From Plicaturopsis crispa FD-325 SS-3 (taxonomy: Eukaryota > Basidiomycota > Agaricomycetes > Amylocorticiales > Amylocorticiaceae), in NCBI GenBank assembly GCA_000827205.1, contig KN832562.1, positions 788,361-852,360 on the forward strand: DNA of 64,000 nt, read 5' to 3'. Both the position numbers and the translations under genes were made by a program. A model generated the notes under the pieces. That model did no database searches, was not told the DNA's origin, and saw only the letters and a list, made by a program, of their open reading frames with translations. Positions 45,823-58,142 of the stretch are shown here, piece after piece (position 1 is the stretch's first letter; each line of letters opens with the position of its first letter).

Positions 45823-48077
45823 CAGTTCGCCGATCCACCAACGATCTCCTGCTTGTTCTGCTTCAGCTGCTTGATCGTGGCGTCGCTGATGCCGAGGTGT
45901 GCCTTCACGAGGTCGTGTGGCGTCAGCGCGAGCCACTGGTTTAGCGAGATGTCCTGGAAAATGCCTTGTGACCACAAAACCCAATATTAGTGATGTGCCA
46001 CAAAATTAAGGACATCAGCACGCGTGCGGCCGTCGGACGCACCCGACTTGAAGATCTCCAGGAATTTGAGGGTCGTGTTGCCCGTGTTCTCGATGTAGTG
46101 GCCTGCGATAGAAAGGGAATTACTTCAATACGACATGACATGGATGAGGTCGAAACGGCGCCTCACCAAACGATGGAGGGATATACCCAATGTCGCCCGC
46201 CTGTAGTGAGCCGTGCCTCCGTTCAGAAGACATGCAATATAGAGTATTTGTAAGATGTTACTCGTACCTGGAAATCAAAGGTCTGTGCATTTGAGTTGGC
46301 CCCGAAAGACGTTACGCGGGCATTGCCGGACCTTGAATCAGAAAAAGAAAGCGAGGGTGAGTACAGAAATAGAGGTACTTGAAGCCGGTCAGAGACGCAC
46401 AGATAGTATGTCCATTCGGGTTCTGCATTGCTTAGTGAGCAAAAATGTGTAATGCCAACATCTAAGGGGTTTCACTCACGAGTAGGGTGCCACTGTGCAC
46501 GCGCAGAACCATCAGTTCATGGCTGGCGTTATCTACTTACCAAGCTACTCACGTGAAGCTCCCTGAAATGAAGCATCGTGGTGAGTAGGGAAGTCTCGAT
46601 TTTGTACAACAGAAGCGACGAACCGCATGCCACCAACTTCCACTTCCACTTCTACAGCGCTGACGGTCGTAGAAGCGGGGAACACCTTGGTGTCTGCAAC
46701 CTTGTAGGTTCCGCCGGGTGCCTTTGTCGGGGCGACGGACGAGAAATTGTACGTGTACGGGATTGGCGTGTTGTTCGGAATGACTTCGTCTTGGGTGATG
46801 TCGTCCGGGGGGGCCGGTGCTACATCACGAACCAATAAATACCTTGGACGTCCACAACGTCGCCGCCAGCGGACTCACCCGGGAAGATGTACAATTCCTT
46901 GGATGGGAGCTCGCTGAAGGCAGACATGGGAAGCCCGAAGTTCTTCGCAATGACTTCCTTTGGAGTCTAGGCGGATATGAGCACAGAGCCATGCAGAGTG
47001 GCATGTGTTTCTTACATGCGCCAGCCAATCAGTCAAGAGGAAAGTGCTGTCCTCGCTGAACGCGCCGCTGTCGAAGACAAGCAGGAATTCGGCGCCTTCT
47101 TTCGTAGTGTTCTTTGCCTGAATCGAGTGTGGCTACAATGACAGAATTTCAGTAGAGGACGCACATGTTTAATACAAGTGGATTTACGTTGCCGGATGGG
47201 AAATACCAGAGGTCGCCTTGAGACTGTTTGGAAAACGGACATTAATGGGCGCCATGAACTCTTTGAAATATACTTACGACGTCGCCGACGTATACGAGTC
47301 CATCTGGTGTAATTACACTGACTCGAAGGTCACCCTGAGAATGGATAGCGTTAAATGACTTCGCTCCTCTCCGAAAAGGGCACAATATTAATGACCTTGA
47401 GCACGTATGCCCACTATCGAAGAGATAGTAAGTCAGCAATGGAAACACCAATAGCGGGAAAAGACGCGTACCTCGCCGGTGTTATGCCAATGGAGCTCAC
47501 GGATGGCGCCTGGTTCCAAGCGCATGTCTACGCCTGCATTCTTCATTGTTAATATATGCATGTTCATGTGTGTGCGAGATGACGGACCTGCAAGCTCCGT
47601 AGCCACCGGCATTTCGTTGACTATATGAAATCCATGTCAAATCGACGCGTCACCACAGTCCTATCGGAACCACCGTACCGTTCTGTTGCCTCGCCCAGCC
47701 GCCAGTAGCTACGCGGTTGTGCGATAACGAAAAAGGCCATTTGAAGTTCGGTCTGCGGCGTTATAAGATCGAGACACAAAGTGCGATACGAGCCTAAGAA
47801 CTCACAGGTCTCCATTATCCGTAGTGGGAGGCGCGAGCGCGTCCGGGTTTTGAACGTCCAACGGCGCGTTCACTTGGGCGATAATGTTCGCGCCTAGAGA
47901 GCCTCGTATAGGTTGGGGAGATGTGCCCACCGCCTCCGCACCCCAGAGAGGCGCGTTAGGGTCGTCAGAGGCGTACGGAACTGTTGGAGAGCTCTCGGAT
48001 GCGGAGCTTGTAGACGAGGGGGCCGGGGCGGCGAATACTGAAGTCGCGAGGAGGACGAGAGTAACGAGTTTCTGCAT
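45823..48077 (-). CDS. Secreted oxalate decarboxylase (bicupin)
   Basis: Manganese enzyme converting oxalate to formate and CO2, used by wood-decay fungi to control oxalate and pH. The protein starts [20 protein letters not shown], a signal peptide. Cupin 1 contains [16 protein letters not shown], with the metal-binding His-x-His and Glu; the lid loop [17 protein letters not shown] keeps the Glu of the bacterial SENST lid, which argues for decarboxylase rather than oxidase activity. Cupin 2 has GMRELHWHPTQPEWTYYL; its His-x-His is encoded by micro-exons at 46553-46562 (10 nt) and 46480-46492 (13 nt). The C-terminus is [21 protein letters not shown]. An in-frame ATG at 48092 would add five residues; I prefer 48077, where the signal peptide begins. 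Confidence 0.93.
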
Positions 48078-50948
48078 CTTGACTGCGGGCATGTCAACGG
48101 TGGGCGTTCAAACGAGGACACTGGAAATTTACCTGGTCGGATAGGCTGCCTTTTATACGTTCGAATTTCGTCATGGCGGGCTTCGATTGAGCAGACTATT
48201 ACCAGTTAGTACTCAAACTTCGAATGAAACGGTGAAGCCCCACCACAGTCGGATAGCAGCAGCACTGTACATCACCGTTTATTTTCGATTGCCTCCATGT
48301 TCCGTTACGACACAAACTACGTCGGATCAGCGAGAGCGACGGTAGTTTTGTGAGGTCCAGGGATAGAACAGAAAAAATAGCTGCATACAAGTTGACCGTC
48401 GTCCGTCAAGACGTCGCGTCCGGCGTCCGCTGCTTCGCGAACTCGGCGCGCGTGCGCGTGCAAATGCGGACTCATTCTTGAACTGAAACCGTTTGCAACT
48501 TTCCCGCTACTTACATTCTACTACCAGGGCATACGACTCGTCGAAATCTTTTCAAAAGGCAGCGTTTAGACTTGATGCCATACGTACATGGCTGCTGACC
48601 CTTAGCGCGTCGGCGGAAAAGCATGTTTGCAACAACTGGGACCCAATGACCCAAAGTCGCCGACATTTGCATCAAGTTCAACGCGGACGCTCTCGGGCGG
48701 CTTTTCCCTGACCCCCTTGGACCTTAGCAGCAAGGCTTCCCGTATGCAACAGTGCGCGAAATGCAGTAATTGTCTATACTTATGCCCCCGTTGCCTCTCA
48801 CTAAAAATATCGTGCGCAGTGGTCGAACCAGGGATGTGGGAAAAGCCTAAAATTCACTTCCAGCTTGCCCCAGATGGTGGTCCCCATCGGAACCGCTGCC
48901 AGACAAAACATCCTGAATCTTCACAACGAGTACGTGTCACCCAATGAACCTACTCGCGCAGAAACAGACTTTCGATTCCCGCCCGGTGGCCGACCAGAGT
49001 GTGGCGCCACATCCGCTGCCATCGTCGCGTGTCATCCTCCGTTGCAGTTCTTGACGTTGCTCGTAAGTCACCGTACCATCCGCGTAGTGGTCTGTTCCTA
49101 ACCGCCAAGTTTGTAGAGATACACGGCAACATGGTATATTTTTATCTTCAACGACAATCAGTAGATGGCCGTGAAATCAGCGACATGGGGGTGCTGAGTT
49201 GGAGGAAATACCGGTCAGCAGACGATGATGCTCGTCCGCTACAACTTGCGACCACCTCTATACACTGACGTTTCTTATAAATAAACAGCTTACAGGAGCA
49301 GTGCAGTGTGGGGGACTTGTGATAGCCGTGGCCTGATACACAATTGGCCCTTGCTGATCAGCGCTGATCGCCTGCATTTTTGGTAGAGTTTGCAAGAAGG
49401 ACCTGGACGGGTTGATTCCCCCGCTGTGCGCACATCTGCTGCCGTTCATTTTTAGTGCGTCCACGGAGCTAAATTTGGATGGCCATTGCAACTTGTAGGC
49501 GCCGTACGAAACTGACCATCTCGTCAAGGGTCACAGGTGCGTCCCGAATCCTGAATTCTGTGGTGGCAATCTACATCTACTCTGGACAGTCCTTTCTGTT
49601 ACAGACGCGCACCCGATTATTTCCGGTGTGCTCCGACAGCCCTGCTGCGCGCCGTGTGCAAATGCTCAAGAATCAACAGTCCACAGGAACTCTACTTGCC
49701 CCCCTCGCCATTGTTTGGTAAGGGGCCCACATACTCCCTGTCAAGATGCAGTTCAAGTCACCTCTCACAGGCCTCTCCAAGCCACACCCGTACCTCGACG
49801 TGACATTGGTCAAGGCCTACACGATACGGATGCATTGCGACTTAGCACAGATCTAACTGGTGTCCCCCCTTCAACGTTCTGCCTTCCTCTGCCGTTTCAT
49901 CTTCCTACCGACCCTCGGTATCCAAACAATTTGTACCGTGCCCTTGGTCATATCCACGGCCATCGCATGCCCTTCCGCGCCCACACGCGCTTGTTATTTA
50001 CATCGTGCGTGGCTGTGGTCGTGTGCCTTCCGTCTCCTGCCGTGGCTACTCTCCATTCCTTAGGCCCTGGCTCCCGAGTGCTATCGAAATGGACGCTCGT
50101 GCATCTTCCGATTGCTTTCCGACGTGTGTTTTGCTCTCGTTACGGTGGCTTCGAAACATTTGGCTTACAGGATGACTGCCTTCGTGTGGACGAGACTTGC
50201 GAGGCTTGTCTATCATGCGTGTAGTCGACTGTGAGTTATCCTTTGGCTTCGACGAACTTTGGCGTATCTCCCCTCTTATATCGAGATTTCACGTCCTCTT
50301 GTGTTTAAGCCCCGATGAGATGACCGTGCAGCAATCTATGACCTACCTTTCATTCTCGTCAGACCTTAAAGTTCGTTCCCCATATATATGTTGCCTTGTA
50401 CAAGTTGACGGTGAGCATGTGCTTCGTGTTGACAGTGCCCACCGTAACTCATATGTACTCAGGAAGTTTCACAAATCCTTCAGAGGACTAGCTGCTGCCT
50501 TGGAAGTTTCGTTGTGGCGTTTCGGCCCAACCCTTCAAGCTTCAAGTTTCATGACATATAATACACCACTTCCAGCTCTTGCCCCGTGTATAGTACCTCG
50601 TTTTGACCTACATTTTATGTCACGTATACCCTTTCCGACGAATAGCATGGTCCATATTTTCGCTCAATTCGCCTCGTTTCGTGCACATCGCCCTGCTCGC
50701 AAGTCGTGGATCGATGTCGGCAAGCGGTTGGCGAGCCTCGAGGACCCCCCATGCTGACATAATCGACTTTGCACTTTTTTCTCTTGCAAGGCTCTGCTCC
50801 TCCTTGTCCGTGCGCCCTAAATCTTCTGGCCAAAGGCAGGCAGCTTTCTTTTTCGCCTGGGTACTTGTAAAAGTCTGTGGCATCAGGCAGCCATCTCCTA
50901 ATTCTCTTTCTCTTTACTGCCACCACAATCTCGAACTTTCCAATCAAG
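48078..50948. other. Gene-free region, 2.9 kb
   Basis: Contains the OxdC promoter at its left end and the promoter of the RNA-binding protein at its right end. ORFs up to 198 aa (49628-50224, plus) have no recognisable domain or family. I see no transposon ends and no RNA gene. Confidence 0.45.
48150..48157 (-). promoter_or_regulatory. TATA box of the oxalate decarboxylase gene
   Basis: TATAAAAG on the minus strand, about 75 bp before the preferred ATG. A perfect TATA box fits an inducible, highly expressed secreted enzyme. Confidence 0.65.
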
Positions 50949-53817
50949 ATGGCCGAGTACGACAACTCTCAGGGCGAATTGGACGCCCCCGAAGGACACC
51001 CATATCTCCAAGAACCGGTCCTGTATATATCCAATCTACCACACTACGTCTCCGACGAAAATCTCGCAGTAGCCTTCCAGGCATGTGCGCCGTTCAGGCC
51101 AAAGATTCCACGCGACGGCAGCACCAGACCCTTGTCGGGCATCATTGAATTCAAGTTTCTCGAGAAAGGTACGTCTAGCCCTTGCTTTCTATAGCATGAT
51201 TCGAACCCTCTTTCAGCCGAGCAAGCGCTCGCCACGCTGCAATCGCGTCCGATCCCAGGACTCCCGACGTCCGTTCCGCTGGTGTTATCGCCATACCCGC
51301 CCTCCAATCCGCCCACCACGCTCCCACCGCCTTCTGCTCTCCCACGGCTGGTGAAGCACCTGCCGCCGGGCTTTACCGACGCGCAGCTATACGATCTCTT
51401 CCGGCCGTTCGGAGCGCTCGCCTCGGCGCGTACACAGGCTGGATTTGGCAGCGACACTGGGGTCATTGAATTCTGGCGCGAGGACGATGCACGCAATGCA
51501 GAGGAGGCGATGCACTGCGTCGACGTGGAGGGTCAAAACATCGCGGTGCAAGTGTACCAGCCGCGCCGCACAAGTGGCGCACACGGGCCCGAGTTCAGCG
51601 CGAACGCGCCCGCGTTTGTGCCGTCTGGCTCGGTCTTCAACCCGTACCCGACCCAGGTGAGTGTTTCGCTGCTGCTAGTGTGCCGTTGCGTGGCAAATTC
51701 GAATGCGCGTCACTTGTGCGTAGTACTCGCCCCCGCGTGCAAGCCCGTATCCTACCGCAAGGCCTCCTGTACCCTTCGTTCATGGCCCTGGTCAACAGGT
51801 GCAGCTGGCCCCCTTGAGCGGACCCGGATCGACCAGCCACAGTGGGCTTATCGATCCATGCAATTTGTTTTGCAAAGTATGTGCTACTTGGATTTTGAAA
51901 TAATTATCTGTATCTCATGGCGCTGCAGAATCTTGATCCCGAGATCGATTCAAACGGTCTCTTCTCGCATTTCCGCCAGGTGAGAACTGTTCCCTCGTCA
52001 AAAAATGTACGCCTGAAAACTTACGTTGCCGCAGTACGGGCAAATCGTCAGGTAATAAAGATTGATGAACGCGATTTTTTTGTCCACTCACGTCTCCCTA
52101 GTGCGCGCGTCATGCGAAATGAAAATGGAGAGAGCCGTGGCTTCGGATTCGTTTCCTACCAGACGCCTGACCAAGGTGAATGCGACAGTTTATCGCGTCT
52201 GTACTTTCGTTGAACAGCACAAATAGCTGCTGCCGCACTGCACGCCATGAACGGCTTTGTCCTGGGGTCGAAACAATTGGTCGTTCGTCTTCATGAGCCA
52301 AAGCAGCTCAGACAAGAGAAACTCGCCCAACGATTCGGTCATAATGGCCATCCTAGGAGTAGCAGTGGCGCTACAAGTCCTACCATCAGTGAAGGCGGAG
52401 AAAGTTACGCCGGATGGCCTACTAGTCCCCGCCACCCTTCATCGTCCTCAATGAGCTCCCCGATTCACGCCGACAGGCCCGATAGAGGGCGGCGGGGCTC
52501 AGGCAGCTACTACAATGTGCGTCTTCCATTCTTTGGACCGTCGAATAATGCTTATCTAGCATGTAGGCTGCTCTGGCGGGCACACTCAACCTCCCCATGC
52601 GCTATGATGAGCTTGCTGCACTCTCGCCTGTCGTGCGCAAAGAAGTCCTCACAGGCGAGCTCCAAAGACGTATCAAGGCCCTGGAGATTGTCCCTGCTAA
52701 TGAGGTCGACTCCATTGTGGACTCGCTGGTGTCCTTATCTCTGAGCGAGATCGTAACGGTCATCCAGGACAACGCAAAATTAACAGAGCAAGTCACGAAT
52801 GCGAAGAAGGGCTCTGGAACATCCCCTGGAAAGTCACCATCACCGTCCGCATCGCAGGACTCGCGGTTGCTTGATCCTGCCGCGCTCAACGCGACAGCAT
52901 CAGCGCCGGAGCACCCCTCCACGCCCATTTCGGCTACTGCCTCGCTGTCTACGCCTCCGCGGACCTCGTCCCCGTCCGGCTCAGTCCCACCCACCTCGGA
53001 GCAGGATCGCATGGTCGCTGCCGTCGGCAAGCTCGAGACCTCTCGCCAGAGCGAGCTCACTGACCTCATCATGAGCCTCCCCAAACGCGAGCGCGCCATG
53101 TGTCTATTCAACACGGAGGTTCTGCGCGCGAAGATTGCAGATGCAAAGATGGTGTTGGACAGCGATGATGCGGAGGAGCAGAAGACTTCCGCACCCTCCG
53201 TGCCTGCCGCCCCCGCTACGCCGCAGGGCAAAAGAACTGCGCAGCTGTCGGATGATTCGCCGCGGACGCCTGATTTGTCGTCTCGGGGCGCGTCTGCTGC
53301 GGCATCGCCCACGCCCAGTACCCCAGCCTCGACAACTTACACCGTCGCTTCGTTGGCTCGCCTCCCTGCCGCCGAGATCGTCAGACTGGCAAGCTCGTCA
53401 TCGTCTACCGGTCTGCCGTTGCCCAAGGCCGACCCCCTCGTTGTCAAAGCCACTGACGACTTCATCGATGGGCTGCTTGACAAACCCATCCAACAGCAAA
53501 AACAACAGCTTGGTGATAAACTGTTCGTAGAGCTGTTATTATTGGTTCCAAATGATCGCTTTTTTCTGACATTTAACGACTGCATATAGGTGGCGTGTCA
53601 TCAAGGCCTTCGGCATAAAAGGAGCAGTGCGTATATCCTGTACAATGTACCATCGTCGCATTTTTAACTGATGACCGTAATCATTTATCAGCCCAAACTC
53701 ACAATTACTCTTCTCGATCAAGACGATCTCCGTGCCCTGGCGCACCTAATGAACAGCTACCCCTCAGTGCTCAAGGAGAAAGCACTTCTCGTCCAATCCG
53801 CAGCGGCGTCCAAATGA
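50949..53817 (+). CDS. Rrm4-type RNA-binding protein, three RRMs and C-terminal MLLE modules
   Basis: About 790 aa from some ten exons. RRM1 starts at VLYISNLPHYVSDENLAVAF (about residue 24), RRM2 at LVKHLPPGFTDAQLYDLFRPFG (about 125) and RRM3 at NLFCKNLDPEIDSNGLFSHFRQYG (about 266), with RNP1 RGFGFVSY. A Ser-rich linker follows, then an MLLE-like module (LTGELQRRIKALEIVP..EVDSIVDSLVSLSLSEIVTVIQDN), a long disordered part and a second one (QLGDKLFVELWRVIKAFGIKGAPKLTITLLDQDDLRALAHLMNSY). This order matches Rrm4 of Ustilago maydis, which carries mRNAs on moving endosomes through adaptor Upa1. Poly(A)-binding protein is the alternative, but it has four RRMs. The intron before WRVIKAFG was placed by phase. 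Gene start 50949 has a good context. Confidence 0.85.
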
Positions 53818-54509
53818 GCCTGCCTGCTTCATCATCATACCACCAATCTCGTTCATCCTACTCATTTTTTCCATAGCCGTCGATGGCACACCTACCTACC
53901 TATTCACCCATCATCTGTCAGTCAGCCTTCCCATTACACATTTTCGGAACACATTATGTACATTGGATGATTCCCCAGGCTGATATCCCTTCCTTTCCTT
54001 CCCAACCATTGCCGTTCTAATCGTCCCGTCCATCCATTACTTGCCCGCACCGATACATCCACCCACGCTTTCCTTTCCTCTTCTGGAGTCTTTTCTGTGT
54101 AGTCGGTGTTCGCTGCTTTTCTTTGCATTTTCTGCTCATCACGCCCCATTTACGACTCGTAGTCCTGTTTTACTTACATCCATCCCGTTTATAAGAGGCC
54201 TTTTGCGTCCCATTGATGAAAATAACGATAGTTCCTTGTATTGCTTGGGGCTATAAACATCTGCGTGAGCGTACGCTTTCTCAAGATGGTCACGCCTTGT
54301 ACCAAGCGTAGAGTTGGTATAAAGTCGAACTTGAAAGACAGCATTATGCAGTTGTCAAATTTGACGAGATGCGGTAAACGAAATTAACGATTTTCAATTA
54401 TCCTGAGCAGACATGCAAGCTTGGAGATCGTAAGATAGGCAAACCAAACGCAGCGAAAAGTGATACAGTGAAACGCAATAAATAAGCACGAATGCAGAAT
54501 GCAGGTCCA
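53818..54509. other. Intergenic region between convergent genes
   Basis: About 690 bp, pyrimidine-rich on the plus strand near 53850-54200, as expected of a 3' UTR. No gene recognised. Confidence 0.55.
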
Positions 54510-55973
54510 TCAGGTCATTGCCATAGAGTCGTCCAGTTGTCGAAGATCCTCTTTGGTCCCCAACAAGACCTCCTGGATATAGGGCATCATCAGTATGTGA
54601 AGGCAAAGAATTCGAATGCAAACGTACAGTCACAAGAGCCTGTCTGGTCTCGTCCTTGATCTCCTTCCACCTCCCCTCATACGTCCTCAACAATCTCTCA
54701 TACTCCTCCCGTTGCCGCATGTCCCCTCTCATCGCGGTCCGCACGACAGACCGCAACACAAATATCCCCGCGACCCACTCCACCTCGTCCTGCTCCCACA
54801 CCGCATCGCGCGCCATCATCTCCGCGAGCGCGCGCCCCGTGCCCGCATCCAGCAGCCCAAGCTCCAGCGCCGCCCCGTGCACGCGCGCCCACTGGATATA
54901 ATCCTTCCTGCGCTGGCGGTCCGCGGCAATGCGCTCCATGTCGCTCACGAGCGACGACTGCGCCGGGTCCTGCGCGAGCGGGAGCGGGCTGGGCACCCAC
55001 ACCGCGGCCTTGCGCACGGCCATCTGCAGTGCGCGAGGGCCCGCGTGTGCGCCCGCCGCGCCTGCGTGCGAGAGGCTCGCGGGGAAGACGGCGCAGGCGT
55101 CGGCGAAGCGGCGCAGGAGGGACGCGGAGGGCTCGTCCGGCGGGGCGGCGGCGGGGTGCGCCTGGGCGACGCAGATGGCGTCGAAGAGCGCGGCGACGAC
55201 GGTGGTGAGCGGGGTGTGGGAGGGGTGCGAGAGGGCGAAGGTCTGGATCATGCCGGAGAGCGTGTTGGTGTCGATGGCGGGGGTGAGGAAGGCGTCGCGT
55301 AGGGTCGCGACGTTGAGGTTCAGGCTGAGGTGGTTGGTGGACATGGACGGCGCAGAGGAGCCGTTCGACTGAGGCCTGCCGTTATTGTTGCCATACGACA
55401 CGGACTGCGGGGCAGTGGACGTGCTGGCATGGTCGTACGGTATGATGGTCGGGCTGTTCAGGTCCGCCGTCCAGGCTACCCCCTGCTGCTGTGCTGCTAC
55501 AATACAATATTCAATATCGGGCAGCAAGCAGTACGGAAAGGTGCAAACCCTTCTGTGCAGCTTTCTTCAAAGACCTGGGTTTCCCCTCGAGCTTTCGCCG
55601 TGTCCGGCCTACAGTATTCTTGTACCAGTTGTATATTTGCTGCCAAGTCCACGGTCAGTGTCGCACCCTAGCAGGCCGTACACAATACACACACCTCGCG
55701 GAACCTGGGCTCAGCCTCCTCGAGCCCACGCAGGTCGTCCGGGAGGCCAAACTGCACGACGAACTCGTCTGCGCGCTCGAGCGCAAATTTCTTCGCATCG
55801 CCCCTAACGGCGCCCTGCGAGCGACGCTCGAACTCCTGGAGGTGTCCGCGGAGGTACACGAGCTGTGCGTCGGTGTAGGCTTTTGGGAGGCGGGGTTTGT
55901 GCGGTTTAGGACCCTTGGGCGGGTCGTTTGTAGGATTGCCCGAGGTCTGCATCGGTGCGGCGGAGAGGTTCAT
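54510..55973 (-). CDS. Conserved basidiomycete protein of unknown function
   Basis: About 430 aa from several exons. The N-terminal part reads KPRLPKAYTDAQLVYLRGHLQEFERR, RGDAKKFALERADEFVVQFGLPDDL, EEAEPRFREQIYNWYKNTVGRTRRK: a helical, basic domain. A Ser/Asn-rich stretch follows, then an Ala-rich helical domain (SLNLNVATLRDAFLTPAIDTNTLSGMIQTF through RRKDYIQWARVHGAALELGLL) ending GTKEDLRQLDDSMAMT. Exon 1 is 55695-55973. The last intron is placed before EVLLGTKEDL because the uninterrupted frame would otherwise run into non-coding sequence. There is no signal peptide or membrane segment. The WYKN helix suggests nucleic-acid or protein binding, but I assign no function. The start is the ATG before NLSAAPMQT. 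Confidence 0.6.
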
Positions 55974-56171
55974 GTCGGATCCCTTTTCTGTGGCGCGGGC
56001 TCTCCACTGCCAGGTCATATCCTTCACACGGCGCCGAATCCCGATTTTCAATGTTCGCCAATTCGGATTCACGAATCACAGATTTAAACGAATGGCATTG
56101 CAAAAGAGCAGCAGAGTAAAATGAGGCGAGTCTAACATTAAAGGGTATATAAGTAATAACATCCTCCGCGT

Positions 56172-57438
56172 CTAGTTCTTGGGTTTCCTGCTGATGACAA
56201 GGTACATCGGCGTGAAGAGCTGTGGGAATCGTTAGCATTGGGCCACCGCACAGGATCATGGAGGAACATACCTTGGTCTGACCACCCTTAACAAGCGACG
56301 AGCCGGCAACCTTCAGGGCCTCACCGACCTGCCAAGTGCCCTTGGGGATAAAGCCAAAGAGCTCGAGGAGCCGCATCGCGTTGTGCGTCACGAACATCCC
56401 GCTCTTGCTCATACGCCAGACGGTGAAGTAGTCCCACGTCGTCTGCGCCTTCGAGATGTCGCCCTCGAGGGGGTAGTACCAGGGTATCTCGTCGTCGCGC
56501 TCCGCAAGGTCCTCCTCGTGCTCGATCTCGAACCCGACGGTCTTGAGCGCCTCACGCGCCTTGGCGAGCGGCCGCATCTCGGGGATGCCGTTGCCGAACT
56601 CGATCTCGTGCGCGAGCTCCTTGTGCTCGGGGATGGAGGGGTCCCAGGCGTCCGTCATGCACCATTCGTAGACACCGAACTATGACGACACCTTTCAGCA
56701 CGAAGTTAGACATGGCATAAGAATAGCACGTACGACTCCTCCGGGCTTGAGAACCTTCATGATCTCGCCATAGACACCCTCCCACGTCGGTGCGTGTACA
56801 GTAGCCTCAATGGCGTAGACTAGCATATCCCTCAGCACGCACCCATGAAAGCCAAAACCACGTAGCACACACCTGCATCGAACGAGTTTTCGCCAAACTG
56901 CTCCGACAGCTTCATAAAGTCACCCTTCGTGAAAGAGACCTGACCCTCGAGACCCTCCTTCTTGGTGTACTGGCGTGCGCGCTGGATCTGGAAGTCGTTG
57001 TTGTTGAGGCCGACGATCTGCGCGTCCGAGAAGCGCGCGATCTCGCGTGCGGGGCCGCCGACACCACAGCCAACGTCGAGGACCTTCATGCCGGGGCGCA
57101 GCGACATCTGCGCGGCGAGGTAGTGCTCGTGGCGCGCGAGCGAGGCAGCGAAGGCCTCGCCCTTGTAGAAGCGCGAGAAGTGGAACGACTTTGCCCAGCC
57201 GTACTCGTAGAGCTCCGTCGCGCCGTCGTAGTAGCCTGTCATCCGCAGGTCAGTTTCAAGTAGCACGAAGGGAATGGAGGGCATGCGTACCGTTTACGAC
57301 GTCGGTGTAGCTGTCGACACGGTTGTCGTTGTCGGTAGTAGACTCCTTGGAGAGGTCCTTCTGCCAGAAGTCGACGTAGTTTTCGATACGCTTTCCTTGG
57401 CGACCGTCGGCCTGGGCTTCCGTAGCAGTAGGGGCCAT
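56172..57438 (-). CDS. ERG6: Sterol 24-C-methyltransferase
   Basis: Ergosterol-pathway enzyme that methylates C24 of the sterol side chain with S-adenosylmethionine, on ER or lipid droplets. Spliced product about 350 aa, slightly shorter than yeast Erg6. Region [15 protein letters not shown], is the sterol-binding signature; motif I of the SAM site, [16 protein letters not shown], lies at about 101-116; [10 protein letters not shown] and [10 protein letters not shown] follow. The C-terminal sterol methyltransferase domain ends in [15 protein letters not shown]. The start ATG at 57438 is preceded by a likely 5'-UTR acceptor (CTTTTGCAG), so transcription may begin further right. Confidence 0.95.
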
Positions 57439-58142
57439 TTTTAAAGGCTGCAAAAGCGTGAAAGTCAGCGAAATGCTCCCTACGACACGTCTCGAAATGG
57501 TGCAAAGTCAGAGACTTGAATGGCTCCCGAAGGAGTTCCACCCAGCGTCGGTAGACGTCGTGGACATGAAATGTATGTATCATCAAGAAAAACAAAACAA
57601 AAAAAGCGAACGGCGACTCACTGGAGAAGAAGGAATGAAGGGGAGAGGTGGTGGAGGGAGGGGAAGAGGGTGTGAGGCTGCAAGATATCGTCCGACCTTT
57701 TTCAATGTTCGCCCTTTTTACGAAAATCGTTCCGGTTTCAGCGATTCACGTGAGTGAAATCGTACGACGCGTAAAATATCCCAGCTTTACGGCGAAAAGT
57801 AATCTCTGAGGCGGGCATTGGGGTGTCTTAGCAGCTTGGACGTATTCAGGCCAGAAGGTGACAGGCAAAAGTGACGGGGACGACTCGGACTTCAACGAGG
57901 ACGAGCGAGTAGTGCAGGGGATTGATGGCAATATGCGTCAACGTATACCCATAGATTCGTGTAGCAAACAGCTTGACAGCATGATGGGCCGCAGGTAATT
58001 CGCAGTAGCCCGAAGAGGACCACTCACGAGCAACAGGTGCTTTCTCACTCACTTCCGATAGAGCAGGGCTGGCATGTATGCCAAATGAAGAGTCGTATTG
58101 AAAAGTATGTGCTGAGTATAGAGTAATGTGGTGGAAGGTCGT
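57439..58142. other. Intergenic region, ERG6 promoter and mL59 3' flank
   Basis: About 700 bp. Includes a probable 5'-UTR intron of ERG6 at its left end and an A-rich stretch near 57590. No further gene. Confidence 0.55.

Noticed and set aside
49628-50224. 198-aa plus-strand ORF in the gene-free region
   Set aside because: No recognisable domain or relationship; overlapping ORFs in other frames are equally long.
54616-55302. 228-aa plus-strand ORF rich in Arg, His and Pro
   Set aside because: Antisense shadow of GC-rich exons of the 54510-55973 gene.
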